A stretch of DNA of 64,000 bases, from NCBI GenBank assembly GCA_037349315.1, contig JBAIAC010000040.1, forward strand, positions 13,286,001 to 13,350,000. The letters are read 5' to 3'. The position numbers and the translations under genes are program-made. The DNA comes from Chelydra serpentina (taxonomy: Eukaryota > Chordata > Testudines > Chelydridae). This document shows, piece after piece, positions 47,134 through 59,114 of the stretch; positions within the stretch are counted from its first letter, which is position 1, and each line of letters begins with the position of its first letter. A model generated the notes under the pieces. That model was given only the letters and a program-made list of their open reading frames with translations, was not told the origin of the DNA and did not search any database.

Positions 47134-50077
47134 AAAGCTGCATACTTTACACATACAAAACTCCCATTGCATTCAAAATGAATGGGCATTTTGGGTGCGT
47201 AAAGAACACAAAATTGGGCCACAAGACAGAGAAATGTTCAGTTTGATGTTGTGCAGGGATACAGCCATGTCTCCTGTCAGTAACATTAATGGAAGGTACA
47301 CGGTTACGTTCTTGCTTGATGGGCTAAATAAATGGGGTTGATTCAATCTCCGTGAAAAGCAGGCGCATCTCAGCTCCCTTGAAGCCAATGGGTTTATATT
47401 AGTTTAAAGTGAGGGGTAAATCAGGCCCGATTGTTTCCCACTCTGAGGTTATGAGTGATCCAGTGCAGCTCTAATAACTGCCCCACACTGCTATATCAAA
47501 CTCAAGCTGAACTTTTGGGTGGGGCGGGGGAGAGGAGGAAAGAGAGGTCAGGAAAAGTTGATTTAACTTAATACATATTTCTATGTGTGACTTCTGGTCA
47601 TTTGCACTAGACTGGCTATTCTAATGCTATTCCTGGCACAACCATAAATGAGAAGGACCAGACAACACCAGGCGAGAGCTTGTTAGGAGATTTCCCTGCT
47701 GATTCGATAAGGGATAAGTGCTGAAGCTACGGGAGTCGAGACAGGCCTGCAACCAAGTTCCAATCCCAGCCTGAGGCTCCCCACAGCTTGTGGGTGTTTG
47801 CATCCCTGGGGGCTGATGGCTGCTCCGCAGTATGTCTGAACAAGGCCTGCCTATCGCTGGGGAGGACCGGCAAGCTAATCCATTGCACATATGGAAAGAT
47901 CTATAAACACACTGTCACAGCCATTTGTGGGGAGCCTTCAGGCCAGTACGCAGCCCAAGGGCCTGGTCCAGGTGCTGGAGCGATGCACAGGGGGAGAAGC
48001 ATCTTCCCCACTAGCCCACAGAGTGATTCCACAGCTGCTTTACTGAGGCTTTGTTCCCCTTGTACTCCTCCAGCTTGAGGGGAAGACTGAAGAATCTGTG
48101 CTGGGCAGATGCTTTAGGTCTGCCCTAGCCTGATGATACCCCACCTGCACGCACCTCCTGCTTGGCTCTATGGCCGACCAGGTGTGTGAACCCCCCAGTG
48201 CGTCCTGTCCCAAGTCCACCCCCTTGCCTTGTGCAGTTGTGCCACACAGGCTGCAGAGCTGGGGGGTCTCTGTGTGGCTATGGAGAGGGGGGCTGCATTT
48301 GCCCCTTAGGGACATACCCTGAGTTTCTTACTCAGTGTTTAGTTGCATCTGAGTGAGACAAACTCTCAAGGAGGAGAAGCCGTGGCATTTGGCCCCTGGC
48401 TTGTAGCAGAGTGAGTGAGCCCCTAACTTCTACCATTCCCTGGAGTCCATTAGGATTAAGAAACACTGATCAAAGAAGGACGTTCCCATTTCATCTTGTG
48501 GTGGTTGCTCATTGTCAGCTGCTGCTCTGGCCGCTCAGAAGGTGAAATGGAAATTGCAAGTTCATGCCGAAATGGCAGGGAAATAAAAATCAATGCAAAA
48601 TAGAAAAAACCCAACCCCCACACCGGGTGATATTTTATTTCAGACATCCTCAGAAAAGCCAGGGACCAAATCAAGGTTGGGGCTCAAAGCGTCTCTATGA
48701 CATTGATGAGCTGCATTATTCTGGACAGACCCGTTAGGCTCGTTGGAAAGGTGTGTCACTTGTTTCTGCACCCCAACAACAACCTGAGAGGCTGTAAAAA
48801 TAGCTGACAATGTCTGATTGACAGCTGAGGATGTGACCCTAAACTCTGATGTTTTCCTTTTCCTGGTGAAATCAATGGTGCCTCAGACAGACGCTGAACT
48901 CCATGTGTTTGCAGTGGGAGTGCCATTTTAGGCCAGTTTCTTTTGAAACTGGGGTTGGAATTGCAAAGGATCAGTGGTGCTCCAGGCTCACAAAGAGGCA
49001 CTGTCTTTGAGGAATCTTTACATAAGCCCCGCAGAACCAAGGCAGCAGGAGTTTGTACAGCTGCTGCTGGAAGCAAACATGTACTTTTAGCTGACCTGTG
49101 CTGATGGCTTTGGGCATTAAATCTGACGCTTTCCAGATGTACAGCCCTCTCTTGCCACAAGCCAAAAACATTTGGTCCCCAGGTTAAAAAAAAAAAAAAG
49201 GTGCTGTAAATACCACATTGTACTGTATATTCCAGAGCCTACATTCACAATTTCACTCTAAGACCTTAAGGTGTATACTGAGCTGGGAATTTACAAGGAG
49301 GGTTTCAAAATAAGTTTGGTTCAAAGTTAGTTACTGTACCAGTCTTCATAATTCTTTGCTCTTGATTGGGGCTTTTTTCTTCATCTGAATGAGGCTCGTT
49401 AGCCAGAGTTTCTTTTAATTTATTAATTCTAAGTTAGCCATAAACTCCAGTGACCTCTGCAAATGCAAACATAAGAATCCTATTGATTTTGCTGGGCATT
49501 CGAATGAGCCCTGAAATCGTTGGCAGGGAAACGGAAGCCTTCAAAATAATTTGCAGATATGCCTTTTGCAAAAAAACAAAAAATATTTGATTCAGAGGCA
49601 GGGGCTTCGATCTTGGATTGGATCAGAGCTTTCTTGGGGCACTTGGGACGGCGGCGGAGATTTGGGTCGGGAACAGCTGCATTGCCATGGGCAGGAAGCT
49701 GTGCATTAGTTTAAAGTCATGACTGACATGCAGAATGTCACTGACGGTTCCATGACTTGTGCAGTCATTGGTGTGACAAGAGTCGCTATTATTGAATGGT
49801 GTGGGGAAGCTGGAGAGGAACCCGGTTTTGTGTTTAGAAAGGATACGGGACTGGCAGCAAAAGAAAATCAAATCTTCGGGTGAACCAGAGGCCAGTCTGG
49901 TGCAGACAGCTGCGGCATGAGCTCTCTTCAGACCGCCCTGCCAATTCTCTCAAGCGTGACCTGGACTGGGGGACCTTGAAAGGAAAAGGTGATTGGCTCA
50001 GCACTTGCTCCTTCCTTTTCCTCCAGCTTGCCACCTGGGATTGAGCGGGAAGGATCCTGTGCACTAGCGTTGTCACA

Positions 50078-50165
50078 GGGCCCAATTCTGATCTCATGCA
50101 CGACATTGTGAATCAGGAATAACTCCAGTGAAGTCAGGGGTGCAAGTGAGATCAGAATCGGTCCC
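50078..50165. repeat. Foldback repeat ('GATTCTGATCTC' family)
   Basis: Left end 'gggcccaattctgatctcat', right end 'gtgagatcagaatcggtccc', inverted copies. The centre contains 'aactccagtgaagtcagggg'. Confidence 0.75.
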
Positions 50166-50794
50166 AGAGAACCTACAGTGACTTAAGGACTCAGCTGAGG
50201 TTACTGATTTGGATTCCGTCTATGAGTGTCAGCTGAATTCAGATGTCTGGTCTTAGAGATGAAAGATACAGAGATAAAAATAAAACTCAGGCAAGAGAAT
50301 TAACTGAGGCCTAAAAGGGACCTGAATTGAGATTATATCAACATAGAGTCATAGCCAAACCAGAGAAACTAGCTCACACACATATATAGACTCCCATTCT
50401 GGGGTCATGCTGATCTCAGGCATTCAGAAAAGTGGGGTATCCAGCTGATGTTGCCTTCTTTCTGACTGCCTGACATTCACTGAAATCCCCAGCTTGGCTT
50501 GACCTGTTTACAGGAGCCTTTCCCAGCATGTCACCCTGGTAGCTGGCCCTTTAAATCTGGGGAAAGCAAGCAGCTGCAGCCCCAGGATGGGTGTTTTACC
50601 TCTTATTGCTGCAGAGCTGCAAGTCCCTTTTGTGAGAATTAAGTTTATTTGCGCTTCTCTTTCCTTCCCACTCTCCTCTGACTGCAGGGGAGTGGCTGTG
50701 TTCGTGGGGTGAGCACGGCTTAGGGCAGCTCAGAGCTCGGAGGAGTCTGTGTGATCTAAGTTTTAATAAGATCTGAGCATTAGTCGGACTTTCC

Positions 50795-51515
50795 GTCCCA
50801 CATGTGAACGTTTATTTTTGTCCCAAACTGGGACAAAAAGTTGAAATTTCAAAATTGTTCATGGAACAGAAATTCTGGAAAAATTCAATTTGGAAAACGC
50901 CACCTGGTTTTATTTTGACATTTTTTGATTAAAATGAAACATCTTAACATCCCCCAAAATCGAAATAGTTCATTTCAATTTGTTGAACTCACCTGAAGTG
51001 CTTTGTTTCCAATCAGTTCAACATTCAATTCCATTTTTCCATTGTGGCGCATTGCCTCCTGGGAGCTGTAGTTCAGGAGCCTGATGCCCCCATTTTCACT
51101 GGCCAGACTACTTCTCCCATGATGCACCATACCAAGCTCGCTCGGAAGGTAAGCCACATTGCATGGAGGGAGATGTAATCCTCTAGAGAGCTTGGCCCAT
51201 AGGTGAGAATGGGGGTCTAAACTACAATGCCCATAAGGCAATGTGCTGTTAGGGAAATGCAGTTTAATGTTTTATTGAACTAATTCAAAACAAAAAGTTT
51301 TGGGTCAGTTCAACAAAATGAAATATTCTGATTTGGGTCAAACTGACACAAAATGAAATATTGCATTTAGATTTTCCCAATGGGAAACTGAATGGGGGTG
51401 GGGAGGGAGGGTGGCAAAACCAAGATTTTTCCCATGGAAATTTTCAATTTTGCTGAAACTGCATTTTCCATGAGAAAATCATCCCAACGGAAAATTCTCA
51501 ATCAATACTAGTTTT
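50795..51515. repeat. AT-rich dispersed repeat with internal inverted arms
   Basis: Rich in 'gaaatttcaaaattg' and 'ccatgggaaaa'-like blocks. Inverted arms 'atttcaatttgttgaact' (about 50973-50990) and 'agttcaacaaaatgaaat' (about 51308-51325) face each other across a stretch with 'cctcctgggagctgtagttc' and 'actacttctcccatgatgca'. It has the look of a decayed nonautonomous DNA transposon; its ends are not resolved. Confidence 0.45.
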
Positions 51516-53173
51516 CGTCTAAGTGCATACCTTTAGGGCCGGATCCAAAGCCCACTGACATAACAAGGAGTCTAATCATTGCCTTCGGTAGGCTTTTGAT
51601 AAGGTCAGACGTTTGCCAAAGTACACTCTATAAGCCTAAAAATAAATTGCAAATCCGAGCCATCGAGGGGTTTTCTCCAGTCACTAGAGTGATCAGCGAT
51701 ATCCCAAAACAAAGGAGCCAGCTGGAAAGCGTGACCTATTTATCAACAAAGTAACAGTGTGTTTTAGCTGCCTCAGTCATTGGAATGCTGCGTTATTCCT
51801 GAACCCAACAAGGAGGGAGGTAGCATTATGCAAGCTGCATTAATCTGCAGCAAACCGCTAACAGATCATTACAAATAATTTCCCCATTAAGTGTCAACCC
51901 CAGAGGGGACAGATGGGATGTGTTGACACATGAGAGGATTCCTAAATTGGTTTCCCCTCTCAAAGCACTACAAAGAGCTGAGCTGTCCTGTTTAAAAAAC
52001 ATTTGTGTTACAAGCCTAGTCCCGGCGAGGAATCTTGCCCCAGCTGTAACATGTAACAACTTCACTCTCTGCCCTGGGAAGTGGAGATGTCCCTACTTTA
52101 TGGTCTGGGGGTTGCTGTAATTACGGCAGCCTCCCAAGGGCTGTAGATGAGCTATGTAACAGTCCAGCATCTCTGTAGCACCATATGTTACACAGGTATC
52201 CCTGACACACCTCTGCTTCTCGCCCTACCTTGCCCCCGGTCCAGGCCTGACAAGGTGGGGCTATGTAGAGCTGATTACATTGGCCCAACACTGTGCCTGC
52301 TCTAGAGGAATTCTCTTCTTGCCCTTTGCGGCATTCTGTCAGCCCCGCTATGCCCCCACAGAGATGTACAGGGGCCAGGCCTGGGGAGAGGGTCTCTCCC
52401 CTAGTCGGAGGAAGCTGTTAAAGCGGGGGGAAGTCCTTTGCTGCAGTTAACGCATGGTTTAGCACGGCATGTAGACGGGGTGGAGTGCAAGGGCTGTAAT
52501 ACAGTCAGGGGACGGAGTTCAAACATGCCCAGGTCCTAGCTGCACTGCAAGAGCCAACTACGTTGCAGGATGGGTGTAGTGCGTTTTGTTGCACAATATC
52601 AGAGGCAGGTACCGGGTGGGTTTGGTGAGGGCTGGGCTCAGTTTGAGCTGTGGGAGAAGGTTCCAGTCATCCATAATTTCATTCACGCTTGATCCCTCGT
52701 CTTTACCTTTCATCAGAGAGAACCATCCATGCACGTCTCAGAGACACCATGAGGACCTGCACCAGTGCCACAGGAGTCCAGCCATGACCTTCCTGCTATT
52801 GCTAAGGTAAAGAACAAGCAAAACCCCTGCTCCCCCCGCCCCCCATTTTCCCCATAAAGCCTTTCCAGCCTTCTCTATCTAGTATCCACAAGGGCACAAG
52901 CCCAGCTTTTACAAATTCTTTTCCATGCCACCTTTAAATCCCCACTAGTTCTGGTTCTTCTGACTGCTTTTTCCTGTATGAATTATATTCCCTCCCCCCC
53001 CCCACACACACACGCTTTAGTGTTTTTTTTGTTTGCAAGGTGCTGGAGATGGAGCCCTGAGTTATGCACCACAATGGTGTAGTGCAGGTATCCCCCCACC
53101 CCCGGTGACTTCCATGACCAATGCGTCTGCATTGACTAGTCCAGTCTCCAGGAACCAGTTCAACCTTGGCATC

Positions 53174-53359
53174 GGGGGGAGGGATAGCTCAGTGGTTTGA
53201 GCATTGGCCTGCTAAACCCAGGGTTGAGAGTTCAATCCTTGAGGGGGCCATTTAAGGATCTGGGGCAAAAATTGGAGATTGGTCCTGCTTTGAGCAGGGG
53301 GTTGGACTAGATGACCTCCCAAGGTCCCTTCCAACCCTGATATTCTATGATTCTATGAT
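53174..53359 (+). mobile_element. tRNA-derived SINE with CR1-like tail, copy 2
   Basis: Almost identical to 45766-45945: same A box (tagctcagtgg), same B box (gagttcaatcc) and the same tail, here with a tandem 'attctatg' end (53342-53357) typical of CR1-mobilised SINEs. Same orientation as copy 1. Confidence 0.9.
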
Positions 53360-54891
53360 CTCTACTGAGGCTGCCAGTCGTGGTTGGGAGGTTCATGATG
53401 CCAACAGCTGTGCTCTAAGAACTGGAATAAGGGCTCCCGCTAATTTTGCGGAGGCTGTCAAACAATCGTCAGCTGGTCACAACTGACTGGAGTCAAACCA
53501 GTGCCCCAGAGGGGAAAGACTCCAATAGAGGTGCCATTGGTAATCCACTGAGCCATCTCTAAAAATCACAAACAAAGCAAGATCTTTTCTGGACTCTCTC
53601 AAGGACTCCCTTCCAGCCCCTGATTAGCACCTGTAACTCCCATGGGCGATACCCTGTGAGAGCAGAGGTGAGAAGAAAACCCTTAATCCCCATGTGATAT
53701 AATCTTCCCCATCCCCCCCATTCATTCCTGTCACTCCTGTCACTGTGCCCACTGCAGCCTTTTATGCCTTTATGCTTTGCAAGTGCTGACAGTGAACTCT
53801 TCATTATAATTACAGTGACTCAACCCTCTGTGGTCTTTACCTGTTACTTTGTCCTGGTAGCTCAGCTGGACTGAGTCACCTTCAGGGGCAGAAAAAGCAT
53901 TGTCAGGTCTCAGCTGTAAAGCATCAGTAACTGTTTACATCTTGTTGGCTAATGGATCGTTAAAGATAATTAAAGCTAAGCCATTGCTTGCAGATGCTGC
54001 CATTTTATGGGTATCTGTGTCACACTCAGCTTTATTCAGAGTCGAAACAAACTATAATTGCGGCTTGTGTGACGACCGTTTTAGTCTGAACATTAGTGCA
54101 TACCAGCCTCTGTGATCCGATGCCTCTGACTATACTTTGGTCCAGTTAGAAAGCGGAATGTTTTGAAATGTGAGCCCAGGGAGATCAGTTCCACTGAGTC
54201 AAAATACACCCAGCTGGGGTTTCTCTTTTAAGAGCGAACAGGAGGGAGACGTCCTTCTTCTTCTGGAATGGCAAAATGATCATCAAGGAGATAAAGAGTG
54301 TGTGAATTTGCTCCCCTGATCAGATTAATTACCACTGGCTGACGTTCACCTGATTTTCCTTCCTTAGAACTTCCTCAGAGGCCGTGTTCAAATGCTCGTT
54401 CCTGGCCCTTGCCCCATTTTTGTAAGGAGTGCTCATTAAATGATGCTGAGAACTGCCTCCCTTCCACCGCGGTGGTCAGAGAGGGAGATTAACCAAATCT
54501 GCTGGTAAACCTCACTTACGCTGGGTGCGTTGCCAATCCCTTTCATTTGCTAATCCAGATACACTGATTCCAGGTAATTGTACCCATTCATTTCCTGGTT
54601 GGTGTAGTCTATACGAACTCCACAAACCACAGGGAAACCTGAAACCCCAGATGGGGAGCTTTGCTCCTGCAAGCTGCTCTCGTGGGCGCAGATCTGCTGG
54701 GAGTGTCCTCATTTGGGCCCTGTGTGAGGAGGAGAGCCGCATTCGGAGCACCTACGTTGCTGATAGGCACATATTGCCTTGCCTGGGCTAGGCTTTGCTG
54801 CCAACAATGTACCCCCTTGATAATATAGGCAAGATACCAGCAGCTGCTGGCGTTGTCACCACTCTGCCACGTGCTCACCCTCGTGGGAAGT

Positions 54892-55085
54892 AAGGTGACC
54901 CAGGGAACTGAGCGCTGGGACTCAGAAGACCTGGGTTCTATTCCTCTCTCTGTCATTGGCCTGCAGGGGGCAAATCATTTCTCCTCTCAGGTTCCTCATC
55001 TGTCAAATGGGGAGGGATCACTCTGACCCATTTGTGAAGTGCTCTGAGATGGAAAATGCTGTATACGAGCAAGGCATTATCTTTA
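54892..55085 (+). mobile_element. MIR/CORE-SINE, copy 2
   Basis: 'agacctgggttctattcctc', 'cctcatctgtcaaatgggga' and 'gtgctctgagatggaaaatg' follow the MIR layout. The tRNA-like head is worn. Confidence 0.75.
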
Positions 55086-55543
55086 TCTAGACCTACTGCA
55101 CAGCACAGTGGGATGTACACTAATGGCAGCAGGATCCTGGTGTGAAGGACGTGGGAGGCTGTGTGGCTGGCTGGCTAAAGGGGGCACTCACTTATGATAG
55201 GCCCCATTCACTGATACTTCGAGGCCAAGGCAGGTGTCACTCACTGTGAAGTTTTACCTCTGACCGTGCTGAGTTCAACAGCCCTGCCTGGTGCTGGGAA
55301 AGGGGGAATCCAGGCAGGAAACTGGATATGAGGGGGAATAAAAACACCACCCCAAAGAGAGTAGCAAAGGCTGCTGGGAAGGGGACTGAACTCCAGTCCC
55401 CAGGGTTGAGGGTGTCAGCTAGGCCTGACTAAGCCTACAGGTAAGACAGAGGAGTGTATATAGACCTTGCCCTGTGTCTTGACCCTTTGCTCTTGCTACA
55501 CTGTTTTCCCACTGTTGAGATTAAGCAACACTTTGGTTGAAGC

Positions 55544-55631
55544 GACAAAGGGTCCTGTGGCACCTTATAGACTAATAGAGGTATTGAAGCATAAGCTTTC
55601 ATGGGTGAATACCCACTTCTTCGGATGCAAG
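55544..55631 (-). repeat. Dispersed turtle-type repeat ('AGCATAAGCTTTC' family), copy 2
   Basis: 'gacaaagggtcctgtggcac', 'gaagcataagctttcatggg' and 'tgaatacccacttcttcgga' are the inverse of elements in the 35443-35579 unit. Confidence 0.7.
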
Positions 55632-56507
55632 CAACTTTGGTTGAAAAGGCTGTTCAGATCACTTCTGAAGGGAAGACCTGCAGGATGCGAACCCCATCGG
55701 GCCTGCTGAGCAATCATGCAGGCCGGAGCTGTAGTGCCAGGCCCAGTCCAGGAATGGGGGAATTGTGGGAATCCATGCTAGGACAGGTGACGGCAAGAGG
55801 CCTGACTCCTTAGGGAGGTGCACTCAGAAAGACCAGGGTGGGATCAAAGGTTCAGCTAACCCTGAACGGGGACTGGAGGGCTCTTGCCATGGGAGCTGAA
55901 TTGGTGAGAGCAATGGTGGGGGATTTGGGGGCAGAGAAGCCTTGTGTGGGACATAGTATCCATGTGCCCCTCGTGTATCACTTCATCTAATTTCATCTCT
56001 GATACGAAGAGTGCCACAAATGCAGCTGGCACTTTAAAGGTGCCCAAGAAGTGACCAGGCGCCCATTCCCGAGTGCTTGTAATCCAGCTCAGACAGCTGC
56101 AGGAGCAGGGACGACAGTCGCAGGGCAAGAACTTTGGGAGCGTCAACCTGGGAAAGCGGTGAGAAAGCGTTACCGAAGGAGGGTGCTTGGCATGTGGATT
56201 GGGAGGCTGTTCCAGGCACAGGGGTCTGTGTGAAATAAAGGCATGCAGGTAAGAATGGCAGCAAGGGAAGTTTGGGAAGAGGGTTGGGAGGATTTGGGGG
56301 GAACAGGAGCAGGTGGGAGGAGAGAGGTATCCAGGACAGAGTCCTGTAGGGCCTAAGAGGTCAGAAGTAGGTGCTTGAGCTTTCTGTAGATAAGGAGAGG
56401 GAGCCAGCTGAGGGATTTGGGGAGCATTTGATGCCGTGGGTGTCTGGGAGAGGAAAATGATGGTGGCAGAGTGGGCTGGAAAGGTAAGAACCTGGGAAGC
56501 CAGAGAG

Positions 56508-56875
56508 CAGTGGTTCTCAACCAGAGGTACTTGTACCTCTGGGGGTGCACAGAGGTCTTCCAGGGGGTACATCAACTCATCTAGATATTTGCCTAGTTTT
56601 ACAACAAGCTACATAAGATGCACTAGCAAAGTTGGAACAAACTAAAATTTCATACAATGACTTGTCTATACTGCTCTATATACTATACACTGAAATGTAA
56701 GTACAATATTTATATTCCAATTGATTTATTATATGGTACTTTTTCAATAACAGTGTGCTGTGACACTTTTGTATTTTTATCTCTGATTTTGTAAGTGAGG
56801 TGAAACTTGGGGGTACACAAGACAAATCAGACTCCTGAAAGGAGTACAGTCATCTGGAAAGGTTGAGAGCCACTA
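56508..56875 (+). mobile_element. hAT-Charlie-like MITE, copy 2
   Basis: Left end CAGTGGTTCTCAACC, right end GGTTGAGAGCCACTA: a terminal inverted pair of the Charlie type of hAT element. The interior matches 31044-31443 closely. The 8-bp flanks do not match each other well, so the target duplication has decayed. No coding capacity. Confidence 0.85.
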
Positions 56876-58414
56876 CCCTATGGTCCTGCTGATGCCGAAG
56901 AACACACCAGAGAGCCCAGCATCATAGTCCCCAATAACCTGTCAGGCTGCCCCTCCCCCTGAACAGCGCAGAGGTCAGTGAGGGCATTTCAGCACCTGCC
57001 TCTGCAGTCAAATGCTGAATTTCAATACCAGTAATTGCTTCTGATGGGGCAGCCACTTAATTCTGCCTGATCCAGGAGCAGAAGTCAGACATGTTGGGGA
57101 AGTTGGTCTCTTTCCTTCCCAAGCCCCTTGTAATGCCCCTCTGTGCACTGTATGTGTATTTTTCTCCACACGTAATGAAATGGAGTTTGCCTCCACGAAA
57201 ACAATCGTGTGATTGGCCTGTTGTACAGCAGCCACCATGCTTTCTTGTCTGTCCTTCCTCATTCACCACCCTCTCTGTCTCGTTTCTCAGGGCGGCTTTC
57301 TCTGCTCGGCCATTTTCTGCGCTTGTGGGTGTTAAGTTGTGGCAATAATAATCCTGGCCCTGGTGAGAATACCGAACGGGTAGTTTGTTGATCCTGGATG
57401 GCTGAGTTGTACTACTGGCTGGCTGGCTGAGCTGCCAGAACTGGCAGACGGAGCTATTTCCAGTGCGTTCCTTGCTCTGACAGGGGAAAGAGTGTTTTCA
57501 AATGTCTTCTTTCCTCTCCCCCCTTGGAGCCAGCAGCTGCCAGGAAGCTTTGGAGAGGAAACTTCAGAGTTCTTCTGTAGCTCTCGCATGCGGACTGCGG
57601 GCAGGCAGAGTTGGCAGGGCTCTTGCTGCAGGCTGGAGAATACTCTGCAGAGCCATTCGTCAAGTGCATGCTGCTTTAATCATAGCCGTTTTCCTCCTGC
57701 TGGGATTGGTGACACCGTAGGGAGCGCTCGTCCCTGGGATCCAATAATGGAGCCTCACCCAATGTGTGCTATCCATTAGCACTGGACTGCCGAAGATGCC
57801 ACCTTTCAGGAGAGGTGCAGAAAAAGGGTCCTGACCACATGTGGCGGGTTAAGGTCCTTTGGTTCTCTTTCCAAAAATACGGGTGTTAGCCCCAGTGTCC
57901 TGGATAAACTGCTTACATTCTGCCAAGGCAAACTCCCCCTGCGGTGTCAGCTGGCTGCAACATCCTTCGCTTCCCCATCATTGCTTAGCACTGCTGTGGG
58001 CCATTAGCCAACTCACCCACTTTCAAGATCCCCCTCCCACCACACCTCTTCTGTGGGGAGACCAGGGAAGGCGACAGCTCTGTCAGTCTCCTTCCAGTGG
58101 CGGGGAAAAGAGATGGGAAGCAGCAACCCATTTCCCAGCTTAGCAGGGTGGGCCCCACAAACTGGAGGGCTGCTCCTGGGCACACCTCAGCTCTCCTTTT
58201 CCCCATAGCTGGACGCGGGACACCTGCACTCTGAATGCAATCGTGGGGGGTAATGCACACCCCAAAGACAGTCGATGTCTCCTGCTTGGAACACCCGGTC
58301 TCCTCCTCCTCCAGTTATTCCTTGACACCCAACTTCTCCCCCTGCAGAATGCAGCTGCCAGAACCATTGTTCCCCCACCAATTTGTTTGTTACCTTCACC
58401 TGTTCTGTCCTGTC

Positions 58415-58475
58415 TCCAGTGTAGATTACAAGCTGTTTGGGGCAAAGGCCTTTCTTTTTACCTGCTCTGTGAGGC
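58415..58475 (+). repeat. LINE/SINE 3'-tail fragment (L2/L3-like), copy 4
   Basis: 'gtagattacaagctgtttgg' followed by 'ggcaaaggcctttctttttac' resembles the 5' part of the tails at 12424 and 23829. Confidence 0.45.
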
Positions 58476-58550
58476 TCCTCGGCGTAGCAAGAAGCAGCCC
58501 ACTTGGCACCTGAAGTTACCAGAAGTGTCACAGCAACAAGCAGCTTCTTG

Positions 58551-59038
58551 AGGCAGGATGATCCAGTGGTTATGGTGCTAACGTAGCACAGGAGAGGCTT
58601 TGGTTCTATTCCCTGCTTTACCACAGCTTCCTCCGTGACCTTGGGCATGTCACTTAGGTTATTAACTCCAATTGATTTCATGGTGGATCTGGGCCTTAGT
58701 GTCTCCGGCCTGGCTTTTGAAAGGTATTTAGGCAGTGCTGCACTCAGCATTGTAGTACCTAACTGATTTAGGAACCTAAATCTCATTCCCCCAAGTGGTT
58801 TAGGTACTTAGGAGCTAAAATCCCACCCACTGTCAATGAGAATTTCCTTTTGGAAAAGAGATTTTTGGCTCCTAAATCAGTTGGACTGCAATGCTTGGCC
58901 TGTGAGCCTCAGTTTCCCCTTTCTGTAATGGGGACAATAGCCCTGCCCTCCCCCAGAGCCGTGTTTTGAGGATAACGCTTAAAGATTGTGAGGTGCTCAG
59001 ACATTATCATGGGCACATATGGATACCTTCAATAGATA
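58551..59038 (+). mobile_element. MIR/CORE-SINE copy 3, split by another repeat
   Basis: The first part (58551-58662) has 'atgatccagtggttatggtg' and 'cttgggcatgtcacttagg'. The second part (58904-59038) resumes with 'gagcctcagtttcccctttc' and ends 'gtgaggtgctcagacattat', the same tail as 42489-42740. The 240 bp between them belong to the 'TAGGCACCTAA' foldback class, so the MIR is older than that insertion. Confidence 0.75.
58700..58890. repeat. Foldback repeat of the 'TAGGCACCTAA' family, inserted in a MIR
   Basis: 'ggcttttgaaaggtatttag', 'tagtacctaactgatttagg', 'tggtttaggtacttaggagc' and 'ttttggctcctaaatcagtt' mirror each other as facing arms. Confidence 0.6.
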
Positions 59039-59049
59039 GAACTTGGAGC

Positions 59050-59114
59050 GTGATCCAAATCCTGTTGCAGTCAATGGAAAGACTCGCATTGACTTCAGGG
59101 ACTTTGCATCAGGC
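59050..59114. repeat. Foldback repeat ('CCTGATCCAAAG' family), copy 2
   Basis: 'gtgatccaaatcctgttgca', 'gtcaatggaaagactcgcat', 'tgacttcagggactttgcat', 'caggc': the same plan as 41856-41923 with more changes. Confidence 0.7.

Noticed and set aside
53845..53870. A-box-like 'tggtagctcagctgg'
   Set aside because: No B box follows at the right distance and no SINE body is visible.
55856..56575. Minus-strand open frame of 239 codons
   Set aside because: Proline- and serine-rich with no domain, no splice or promoter context, and the right end overlaps the start of a hAT-Charlie-like MITE. It is most likely a chance frame in purine-biased DNA.
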